Source: Candidatus Obscuribacterales bacterium (GTDB taxonomy: Bacteria; Cyanobacteriota; Vampirovibrionia; Obscuribacterales; Obscuribacteraceae). From it: a stretch of DNA of 64,000 nucleotides. Position numbers and translations under genes: made by a program. The stretch is from NCBI GenBank assembly GCA_019747875.1, contig JAIEQI010000032.1, forward strand, positions 18,586 through 82,585. The letters run 5' to 3'. Every line of letters starts with the position of its first letter. Positions within the stretch are counted from its first letter, which is position 1. The notes below the pieces were generated by a model. It saw only the letters and a list, made by a program, of their open reading frames with translations. It ran no database searches and had not been told where the DNA came from. Of this stretch, positions 51,734-59,310 are shown one piece after another.

Positions 51734-53302
51734 CTACTTTGTTAGTCCGTAGGTGATCGCTGCGTTGCCGAACTCTGGTTTCACAGTGAGTGCTGAGAGT
51801 GTCTTTGATGCCATAGTGCCGAGATTTGCCTTCGGTTCAAGGTGCTTCAGGACACTGGTGTAAGAGGTTGCAGCCTCTACATATGGTGGGTAAACTTTCT
51901 TGGCGCCAGGCGCGGTACCTGGAGCAGGTCTATTTTCTGGCAGCGGGCGCAGCCTCAACAGAATTCCTTCATCGATGGCATTTGGATTTCCGTATTCGGC
52001 CCAGATTGCCCGTGAACCGGCATTATGAGCCACTCCCGCATCCTTTACCCGGCTGTCTCCAATCATCAATGTTTCAGCGGGGCGGACCTTATATTCCTTC
52101 AGCAGTGCATTGTACCCGTCAACATGAGGCTTCTCCCATGCTTGTGGAATTAGTCTCACTTCCTTCAATCCATTGCTAATATTCAACATTGAGTCGACAC
52201 GATTGCGTCCAGCCGCCAACATGTCGGCATTCATGCCTGGGGGCGGAACCCAATTGTCGAGGGCATACATTCGTTCGACTAATCCGTTCTTATCCAAACC
52301 CAGGTTCGTCAGGCGTCTTAGACCAATGAATGCCGGCGCATCGCTTAGCACTGCGACTGGAATGTTTCTCGATTTCAGTTCTTGCAAAGTTTCCAGAACG
52401 CCTGGGTAAGCCTTATGATTCTCGATCAACGATTTATCTATTGTATTCCAGAAGGGCTCGACAATATTCTTGTGGAATTCGGGAACTGTCATTCCGCCCG
52501 GCTTTCCGACGTTCAAACGTTCGCCAAGGACTACCTCCAAGCTCCATGGATAGTCGTGCGCCCGGTTGAGATCCATTACTTTTCCGACTGCTGGATACAA
52601 CTCGGCTTCAGGAATCTTGGTCTTCTGCGATAGTTCAGCCATCGCTTTCTTGGTACCCTGCGCGAAATAATGACTAAAAGGCGCCAATGTGTTGTCCATG
52701 TCGGTTATGACTAGTTTCACCGGCGGTGGCGAAATTGTGTCTTTGATCGACAGTAAGTTGTCTTTGACCTGGCCTAGAGATACTTTGCCGGTTGCCAGAT
52801 CAATGGCTCCCAAATCCTTCCCGAAGACATTGTTCGCCGCACCGCGCCCGACCATACCGCCGGCAAGCGCCATCGGTAACGTCGAAATGAATGCGGTCCC
52901 TTCGTGACTGATCGCCTTTGCAAAGTTTTCTCGGGCTGTATTCATATTAGCTTTTGGATCGGCTGCTGCCACTGCGCCTTCGTAGGTTGCATAGCCGACT
53001 CCACGCATCGAATATGCAAGCAGAGCATAGTTCGCCCATTTCTTGGGATTCAAGAATGTGATGGCTGCGCCGACTGCAGCATCTTGCCAGTGGTTTTTCA
53101 GATAGTCCGCAGACGTTGCAAGTGGGGCTTCCTTGAATTTTGCAAAGCCATTACTTACGTCTGAAGCTGTTGTGCTTCCTGCTTTCGAAAGTCCATCGAC
53201 AAATCCACCCGCTAAGACATTTACTTCTCGACTAAGAAGCGTACTGCTTTTTGTTTGGTCAAGAAGCTCAGCTTGACGGCTTCTGAGCTCAATTTCATTC
53301 AT
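51734..53302 (-). CDS. HAD-superfamily hydrolase fused to a membrane-associated N-terminal region
   Basis: Protein of 522 residues. The C-terminal half is a HAD phosphatase: motif I ITDMDNTLAPF (nucleophile Asp near 209), motif II VAVLSDAP, motif III Lys in WEKPHVDGYNALL, and motif IV MIGDSRVKDAG. The N-terminal 200 residues contain Gly/Ala-rich amphipathic or hydrophobic helices (WQDAAVGAAITFL, GTAFISTLPMALAGGMVG) but no signal peptide. This fusion is not one I know. The substrate is unknown; the HAD core is close to phosphoglycolate-phosphatase-like enzymes. A very long hairpin lies about 94 bases upstream of its start codon. Confidence 0.85.
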   Translation of the reverse strand: MNEIELRSRQAELLDQTKSSTLLSREVNVLAGGFVDGLSKAGSTTASDVSNGFAKFKEAPLATSADYLKNHWQDAAVGAAITFLNPKKWANYALLAYSMRGVGYATYEGAVAAADPKANMNTARENFAKAISHEGTAFISTLPMALAGGMVGRGAANNVFGKDLGAIDLATGKVSLGQVKDNLLSIKDTISPPPVKLVITDMDNTLAPFSHYFAQGTKKAMAELSQKTKIPEAELYPAVGKVMDLNRAHDYPWSLEVVLGERLNVGKPGGMTVPEFHKNIVEPFWNTIDKSLIENHKAYPGVLETLQELKSRNIPVAVLSDAPAFIGLRRLTNLGLDKNGLVERMYALDNWVPPPGMNADMLAAGRNRVDSMLNISNGLKEVRLIPQAWEKPHVDGYNALLKEYKVRPAETLMIGDSRVKDAGVAHNAGSRAIWAEYGNPNAIDEGILLRLRPLPENRPAPGTAPGAKKVYPPYVEAATSYTSVLKHLEPKANLGTMASKTLSALTVKPEFGNAAITYGLTK

Positions 53303-53395
53303 TGTTTGTTTCTACCGATCCAGCAACGATCTAACCCGTGCCACCATTATCGGCGCCGCCTCGCCGGTGGTGCCACCGTAGAATTCCCACCACAA

Positions 53396-53448
53396 GTGCC
53401 TCTTCAGGGTTTGAACTTTCTAAGAAAGGTCAAACCCTGAAGAGGCAC
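53396..53448. repeat. Long near-perfect inverted repeat (25-base arms)
   Basis: Left arm 53396-53420 begins GTGCCTCTTCAGGGTTTGA; right arm 53424-53448 is its reverse complement with one mismatch in 25, separated by TAA. No T-run follows on either strand. It lies in the 304-base gap between two minus-strand genes, after the Cys-cluster gene and before the HAD gene, so it could be a terminator, mRNA stabiliser or leader structure. A smaller CCACC...GGTGG palindrome is next to it at 53341-53370. Nothing else coding is seen in this gap. Confidence 0.85.
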
Positions 53449-53606
53449 TGAGTCTGGCATCTTGCTGAGAGCTCATTCATCCAGTCGCGTGTGTGTCCGT
53501 AAATCCTTAGACTGTAAAGCTTTTGGGATGCATTCATAGTTTGTAACCAGTCATTCTCCCTGCGAACCCGCTCGCTAAATTAGCTGTGCTTAATTTGGGT
53601 GCGGCT

Positions 53607-54803
53607 TTACTCTGCCAGAAATTGCACTCTGGCTGCTCTTTCGGGGCTGCTGCATAAAATCTCCAGAACGGAAATTGATTCTTTCGATAGATCAAGCTGC
53701 GTTATTCTGCGTTCAAGGATTCGCAGCAATTCTACCGAATCCTCGAATTTTAGGGGCACCGCGATTCGGTTGTTGACGATAGCTTGCTTCAGTTTCAATC
53801 TGAACAAGAGTTCGACATACTGCAGATGATGAATTCCAGCTAATAGGCTGAGATGGTGAAAACCTGGGCCAAAGTAGAATTTTGAGAATACTTTCACATA
53901 GAGGAATCTGTCTACAAGCTCCTCGATTTCTTCAGGTAGCTTCCCTAATTTCAATTTGATTAGGTCTGAGAACTTGCCGCCATTGTCGTCTCCCAACAAG
54001 ACTGCCTCAGGCGCTGCGACAAGCGCCATCATCAATTCCCGAGTTTTCAGGTCATAACTGCTGTCGGCGAAAACGTCTTTAGGAAAATAAAGTAGATCGA
54101 GGTATTTCAGTAAAAGCTGATCGACTATTTTGGGACGAGATTCCAGCTTTGGATCACGCTCGGCTGCGCCTGGACTCGGCAGAAGGGAAGTGACCATTTT
54201 GCTCATTTTCTGCAATTTTGACCGCAGTTTTCTTGGTAGGGTGGTTTCTGAATCACACTGTTCATAAACAATGTCCATTAGAGCTCGGTCCAATTCTGCA
54301 AAATCCTTCCACGACAGCCCTATGCCGTCAATAAGTTGCAGGTTTTGCCAGCGTTCCGTTTGCGTGTTGAATGATTGTTGAAATCGTTTGTATTGGTTTG
54401 CAAGCACCTCGTCTTGTTCACTGAGAAGCTTTCCGGTGTTGTATAGCACCGCCGAGCTTGCAAAGGAAAGCGAGGCGAGCACCGCATCTGGTGTCACCAT
54501 GAAAGTGTACGGAAAGAGGCTGCACATTGAGGGCTTGGATTCTTGTCCATGGTCCGTGTGCAGTTGGCAGCGATTCTCTGCCGTTAAGAACTTGCAGCGT
54601 CCATCCGCCCGCTTTTCAAGTGTATGAGTGAACTGATATAAATTTTCACGTGTTGAGTTGAGTTTACGAAACTCTGCTTCGCCATAACTGAGACCCCTTA
54701 TTCTTTCGTAATCAGCTGCCGTGACTGGTACGGGCCACTGCAGACAACAGTTTCCGCATCCGGAGCAGTCGAATCTTATTCCTCTTGGGGTGCTAATGTG
54801 CAT
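53607..54803 (-). CDS. YkgJ/FliB-type cysteine-cluster protein
   Basis: Protein of 398 residues of the zinc/iron-chelating Cys-cluster family. The N-terminal cluster CSGCGNCCLQWPVPVT (from residue 14), CKFLTAENRCQLH, and CSLFPYTF form the CxxCxxCC plus CxxxxxxxxC pattern of YkgJ proteins and flagellin N-methylase FliB. The remaining helical region (about 110-398) is unassigned. Metal (Fe-S or Zn) binding is expected; methyltransferase activity is possible only by analogy. No flagellar genes are in the window. The ribosome site is weak. Confidence 0.82.
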   Translation of the reverse strand: MHISTPRGIRFDCSGCGNCCLQWPVPVTAADYERIRGLSYGEAEFRKLNSTRENLYQFTHTLEKRADGRCKFLTAENRCQLHTDHGQESKPSMCSLFPYTFMVTPDAVLASLSFASSAVLYNTGKLLSEQDEVLANQYKRFQQSFNTQTERWQNLQLIDGIGLSWKDFAELDRALMDIVYEQCDSETTLPRKLRSKLQKMSKMVTSLLPSPGAAERDPKLESRPKIVDQLLLKYLDLLYFPKDVFADSSYDLKTRELMMALVAAPEAVLLGDDNGGKFSDLIKLKLGKLPEEIEELVDRFLYVKVFSKFYFGPGFHHLSLLAGIHHLQYVELLFRLKLKQAIVNNRIAVPLKFEDSVELLRILERRITQLDLSKESISVLEILCSSPERAARVQFLAE

Positions 54804-54919
54804 TCTGTGGACGTAGAAATTGGCAAATCGCTTACAAATATTCTCAGGTCAAAATATCACAAAATCAACTATCCTGCAGCTGAGCCGCCTACGGCGAAAA
54901 CTAGAAATGGAAGTCCGGC

Positions 54920-57379
54920 ATGCAAGAAAATGAAGCTAGTAAGAAAGATGAGTCTGAATTAGCTGCAAACGAGGTCGCAACTCAGAGCGATGCTGCTCTA
55001 ACGGTTGGTAGTGGGGGCGAGATTACTCCGCTAACAAATCTGGCGTCGCGATTTGCAGTTCCCTTTGTGCTGCTTGCGCTTGCCCTGCTTGTATGGGGAC
55101 TTTCACTTGCCTCTCCGCTTTTGCTTGACGAACAATTCTTGTTGCAATGGCTGAAAGATTGTCGCTCCCTGACTGGAAGCTCTGGAATTCAAGGTTTCAT
55201 GTCCTGGCATGGATTTGCAAAACCTGATGCCTTCGGCTTTGTGTCTCATGGCTTTATGCTTACGCTTTCCTTCTTGTTTGGATCGTCTGCCTTTTTCTTT
55301 CGCTTCGTTGGCCTTCTGTTGCATGTTGGCAATTCGATCCTTCTATTTTTGTGCTGCCGAAAGATCGCTGGCAAAGACTGGTTCTTTCCCATATTTGTAT
55401 CAGCTCTCTTTGCCGTATACCCGCTTCACTTCGAATCGGTTGTATGGGTTCCCGGAATTCCGACAGCCCTTGCAAGTCTTGCTTTCCTTGGGGCGTTTCT
55501 CACTTATTTGACAGCGCGAGAGAAAGGCTTTAATTGGCTCTACGCTGCCGTAATTTCGCTGCTGGCGTTGTTATCCATAGCTAGCACTCGCTCTATGTGG
55601 CCGGCATTTTTTGCGTTCGGCCTATTTGAATTATTCAATTGGATGCTGCCACCGGTTAGAGGCGAGAAGCAATCAGGTGATCCGACGTTGAAAGTCATTA
55701 GTTGCTTGCTTCCACTTGTAATTGTCGGTGCCTATTGCGCTGCAACGGGGAGCCTGATGACTGCCTTTGTGCCCGACTTTAAGTTGCCAAATCTTCGGCA
55801 GGAATACCTCAGTTTGTTTTTTCCTGTGAATCAAATGAATTGGCAGAAGTACTCTGCCGAGTATCGCTTCTTCTACATCACCTATGGCTTGCTTTTGATA
55901 CCTGCCTTCATGGGGCTCTCCCTGAATCGCCAAGCCAGGCGCGTCTGTTTGCTTTGCATCTCTTTCTTTTTGCTTTTCTCACTGCCTTTCGTTGGTGTTG
56001 GAATAGCAGACTCGACTCTGTATGGAGAGCGCTTTCTTTACCTGGCATCAATTGGGTTCTGTATGCTTTTGGGCTCACTTCTTGCTGCTCCCGCACTTTT
56101 ACAAGGGCGCTGGAAGCTTGCTGGCGCTTTGGCTGGATCGGCTGTAGCAATCATGTTGCTGATAACTTTTGGGCGTCACTGCTGGAATGAAGCGGCCAGT
56201 AATCGGAACTCTGCAAGAATTTTGAAGTCAATGCAAAAGTCGTTGAAGATTCTTGCTGAGAAGAACGCTATTTCACTGCTTTTAGTGCGTGATCTGCCTA
56301 ACAAGCTAAGCCGCGCTCCTGAGCTGTCTGTGCGTGGCCCGGTTGCCTTCGATCCGGCAACTGGTCTTTTGCGTTCTAATCCGGTTCCTGATGGTCGTTT
56401 AAAGGACTTACTTCGAAAAAATCAAATGAGAGACGCCGCTCTAAGATGGGAGTCTAATTTGCAGAGCTTTTTGCCGTTACTTCTACCAAGCCAAAAACTA
56501 TTGTGGACAGAGCTCGATGCGCAAAAGATTACTGATCGAATGGAGCCTGCATTGCCGTTCTACAAGAATGTTCACTTGAGCGAGGACAAAAAAGAATTGA
56601 TTCTGGAGTCAAATTCTGAGAACGGCCCGATGCTAACTTTGTATAGTGCAGATTTGGATCCACTAGAGCAAGATTATCTTTATGTTGATGCCAGAATCGA
56701 CGCGCCGACCTCGTTTGCTGCACCAAGAATTGAGCTGCACTGGCAGACCAATGTGCATGAAGAATTCGAGAGGGCTGAACGTTTCACTTATGTTGATGCC
56801 ATCATTAATGATGGCAAAGTTCATCGCTACAAATTATCTCTTCGATCTAATGGTTGGACCACAGGCGGCGTCCCTAAAGACATTGCAATTGGTTTTCCGG
56901 CCGGAGCCAGAGTGCATCTTCAACGCATAGGTGTGATAAATGCCGCCGATGATATTGCGATCTTGAATGACGCGCAGTCCACGCAAGTTGTGGATTTATC
57001 GCGAAAGCGCTTTACACCACCTTATTTCAATTATCCATACAGTCACGAACTGGGCTTGATTCCATTGTCCGACGATGCCGATTCGATCAAGGCGAACTAC
57101 TCTGTTGATCACATTGAGGGTTCCGCGGGCATTCTGGCTGAACTCTCCTGGCCTAACAAAAGTTTTGATGACGCAAACTCAAATCACGGCTCGGGGGTAT
57201 GCTACAAAACCGTTCGACAAAGCGGTAATAAGGGAGAACTGGTCATTCCCGTCAAGGGACTTCCAGGACCAGGTGTATACAGTTTGCGCGTAATTGCTTC
57301 GGCTGCCAACGGTACATATCTTGGCCAGTTCTCAGACCCGATCTGTTTCCAGGTGCCGAGAATTCCCGAAGAAAACTGA
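54920..57379 (+). CDS. Multi-pass glycosyltransferase-like membrane protein with beta-rich C-terminus
   Basis: Protein of 819 residues. A polar N-terminus (1-38) precedes about ten hydrophobic segments (39-430). The first extracytoplasmic loop has LLLDEQFLLQWLKD with the Asp-Glu expected for GT-C fold enzymes. The phrase YPLHFESVVWVPGIPTALASL resembles TMTC/PMT-type mannosyltransferases and their bacterial relatives. Residues from about 440 to 819 are a soluble, probably extracytoplasmic region with beta-sandwich-like segments. Likely a protein or lipid glycosyltransferase using a polyprenyl-phosphate sugar; specificity unknown. A GGAAG site lies before the ATG. Confidence 0.78.
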   Translation: MQENEASKKDESELAANEVATQSDAALTVGSGGEITPLTNLASRFAVPFVLLALALLVWGLSLASPLLLDEQFLLQWLKDCRSLTGSSGIQGFMSWHGFAKPDAFGFVSHGFMLTLSFLFGSSAFFFRFVGLLLHVGNSILLFLCCRKIAGKDWFFPIFVSALFAVYPLHFESVVWVPGIPTALASLAFLGAFLTYLTAREKGFNWLYAAVISLLALLSIASTRSMWPAFFAFGLFELFNWMLPPVRGEKQSGDPTLKVISCLLPLVIVGAYCAATGSLMTAFVPDFKLPNLRQEYLSLFFPVNQMNWQKYSAEYRFFYITYGLLLIPAFMGLSLNRQARRVCLLCISFFLLFSLPFVGVGIADSTLYGERFLYLASIGFCMLLGSLLAAPALLQGRWKLAGALAGSAVAIMLLITFGRHCWNEAASNRNSARILKSMQKSLKILAEKNAISLLLVRDLPNKLSRAPELSVRGPVAFDPATGLLRSNPVPDGRLKDLLRKNQMRDAALRWESNLQSFLPLLLPSQKLLWTELDAQKITDRMEPALPFYKNVHLSEDKKELILESNSENGPMLTLYSADLDPLEQDYLYVDARIDAPTSFAAPRIELHWQTNVHEEFERAERFTYVDAIINDGKVHRYKLSLRSNGWTTGGVPKDIAIGFPAGARVHLQRIGVINAADDIAILNDAQSTQVVDLSRKRFTPPYFNYPYSHELGLIPLSDDADSIKANYSVDHIEGSAGILAELSWPNKSFDDANSNHGSGVCYKTVRQSGNKGELVIPVKGLPGPGVYSLRVIASAANGTYLGQFSDPICFQVPRIPEEN

Positions 57380-57451
57380 GTTTAGAAATTGGGCCGCGCA
57401 GCGGCTGCCTTCGCTGCTACAATATCGGCGAACTTTACGGAGGATCTGATC

Positions 57452-57871
57452 ATGAAAGAGCTGCAGCTTGATATGAACGAGCTGGCATTTGCTTGGGAAG
57501 ATCCAAATTCACATACCAATTATTATCTGGATTCCGAAACCGGCAGCATTATCATGGTTCAGCCGGATCTTGATGATGTCGGTGATTTGCGCCAGGAGAT
57601 TGAGTTACAACCAAACCGCTTTCTATTCATTCCGAAACCGAAGCACAATCAACTAGAGCTTGATTTGAGCGATTTCTGTTTCACAATAACTGATACCAAG
57701 CTAAAAACCATCCTGGAGATGGCGATGGAAGCGCCTAACAAATATGCCGCAGTACGATCCGTTTTGCAAAAGACTGATGGCGAATGGGAGCGCTGGGAGG
57801 ATTGGAAGAAACAGAGTGCTCGTCAACGGGCGCTGCGCTGGCTGGAAGCGCATGGGATCAAAGCAATCTAG
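57452..57871 (+). CDS. UPF0158-family protein
   Basis: Protein of 139 residues from the ATG at 57452, chosen for its GGAGG site 8 bases upstream; a longer frame from 57389 has none. It shows the UPF0158 pattern: LAFAWEDPNSHTNYYLDSETGSIIMVQ at the start, a middle FLFIPKPKHNQLELDLSDFCFTI, AVRSVLQ and a final WLEAHGI. Small cytoplasmic protein of unestablished function. Its end overlaps by 4 bases the end of the opposite-strand small gene. Confidence 0.85.
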   Translation: MKELQLDMNELAFAWEDPNSHTNYYLDSETGSIIMVQPDLDDVGDLRQEIELQPNRFLFIPKPKHNQLELDLSDFCFTITDTKLKTILEMAMEAPNKYAAVRSVLQKTDGEWERWEDWKKQSARQRALRWLEAHGIKAI

Positions 57872-58080
57872 GGCTGAACTCTTGGATATCCGCCAGTAAT
57901 TCCCCTTTCCGGGAGCGCTGGACCTTTAACACATTTGATCGCCGTCCATGGTAGATACCATGTTTCCCCTTCGCGCCGGAGGCAGAGATATTGAGCTTGA
58001 TCTGCCATGGCAACATCGCCCTCGACAATTTCTCCACCGACTAGGAGCACTACCACGTGCGTATTGATCGGAATAGCCAA
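57868..58080 (-). CDS. Small Sm-like beta protein (TTG start)
   Basis: Predicted 70-residue protein beginning at a TTG that has a strong GGGGAGG site with 7-base spacing. The pattern VVVLLVGGEIVEGDVAMADQ...YLCLRREGETWYLPWTAIKCV resembles the Sm1/Sm2 strands of short Lsm-like folds (V.L..G..V.G then a strand pair ending in aIxxV). I cannot name a family. Convergent with the UPF0158 gene, ending 4 bases inside it. RNA binding would be speculation. Confidence 0.55.
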   Translation of the reverse strand: MAIPINTHVVVLLVGGEIVEGDVAMADQAQYLCLRREGETWYLPWTAIKCVKGPALPERGITGGYPRVQP

Positions 58081-58224
58081 GCCCGGTCCTCCCCTTCCTT
58101 TTGCTAATTAGTTTACCCGCTTCTGCGTTTGGGGCAATGTCGGAATAGAAAAAAGCAGATGACAAGCGTCGCTAATACCGAATCTGATATCATGTAGCTG
58201 TTACTAATCACTCTAGTTTTTAAG

Positions 58225-59208
58225 ATGAACGCATCCTTCTCAAGAGTTGTCATCATTCTTTTCCTGGCAGGAGCCCTGGCATCCTGCACAAAGATCAATC
58301 TCTCTGGCAAGTCAGGTGGTTCGGCACCGGCTGGTGGTCAGCAGGGGGGTCAGCCGGGAGCTTCTTTGCTTGGTGGTGGTCAGCAACAGCCGGCCGGACA
58401 GCCGGGACAATTGCCGACCATGGATGGGCAATGGGAAATCGACTACGAATTTAATGGTAATCAGTACATTGGCAATGCTGAGTTTGCGCAGCAAGGCGAG
58501 CAAATCGTAGGACAAGGGGCGGACCAGAATGGGCTGGAGTATGAGCTTGAAGGAACTTTGCAAGGCAGCAAGATTACTTTCACCAAGAAATATATGAAAG
58601 TCGACCCGCCAAGGCCTCCGGTGACTTATACGGGAGAACTCAAGTGGCTTCAATCTCCGGAGTACACGGGCTGGGCTCTTGAAGGAGAATATTCGGCTAC
58701 AACGGCTAATGGGCAGAAATTGAGCGGAAGATGGGTGGGGAATCCGACAGGTCCCCCGTCTGCCGATAATCAACAGACCCCTCCCGCGGCTCAGTCACAA
58801 GCAGCATCGGGTCCGCTCACCAGTTCGGCGCCAATTGCCGCACCGTCTACTCCAATAGGTAACATCCCGTCGATTGGTAATGTCAAGCCAGGCAATATAT
58901 CTGGCAATTATGCAGTTGCCTTTCAATACAAGTTTAAGAAGAACAATTCCAAGCTCTGGTTAAAACAGGATGGGGACAAACTAAGCGGCGATGGTCAAGA
59001 TACGACTACCGGTGACAAGTTCACGATAAAGGGCTGGTATGTCTATCCTAAAATTACAATGGTGCGCATGTATCGAAAGGGCGCTGGGGCAAAAGAAAAC
59101 CGAGACATGATGTTCAAAGGAACAATGTCATCGGATGGCAATCGCATCGTCATTAATGGCGAGACCGAGTTCGGCGGAAAATGGGACGGACGATTGAACC
59201 GATACTAA
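58225..59208 (+). CDS. Lipoprotein with two beta-rich domains
   Basis: Protein of 327 residues with a lipoprotein signal peptide: lipobox LASC, Cys at about residue 21. A Gly/Gln-rich linker (28-65) follows. Then come two similar beta-rich modules (about 70-170 and 225-327), each of the type W.. or Y.v.f.yk... containing GNAEFAQQGEQIVGQGADQNG and LWLKQDGDKLSGDGQDTTTGD. Such modules look like lipocalin-type or DUF-style barrels found in envelope proteins. Located at the outer or cytoplasmic membrane. Function unknown; it precedes the sensor kinase gene. Confidence 0.83.
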   Translation: MNASFSRVVIILFLAGALASCTKINLSGKSGGSAPAGGQQGGQPGASLLGGGQQQPAGQPGQLPTMDGQWEIDYEFNGNQYIGNAEFAQQGEQIVGQGADQNGLEYELEGTLQGSKITFTKKYMKVDPPRPPVTYTGELKWLQSPEYTGWALEGEYSATTANGQKLSGRWVGNPTGPPSADNQQTPPAAQSQAASGPLTSSAPIAAPSTPIGNIPSIGNVKPGNISGNYAVAFQYKFKKNNSKLWLKQDGDKLSGDGQDTTTGDKFTIKGWYVYPKITMVRMYRKGAGAKENRDMMFKGTMSSDGNRIVINGETEFGGKWDGRLNRY

Positions 59209-59310
59209 AATCAATGCTTTGGAAATAAGTCCTGCATTGTCCGGACTGGCGTCTGCCGATTTTTGCGCTAGAATCTTAAGGTGCTTGCGTATCGACCTTT
59301 TAGAGGACGC

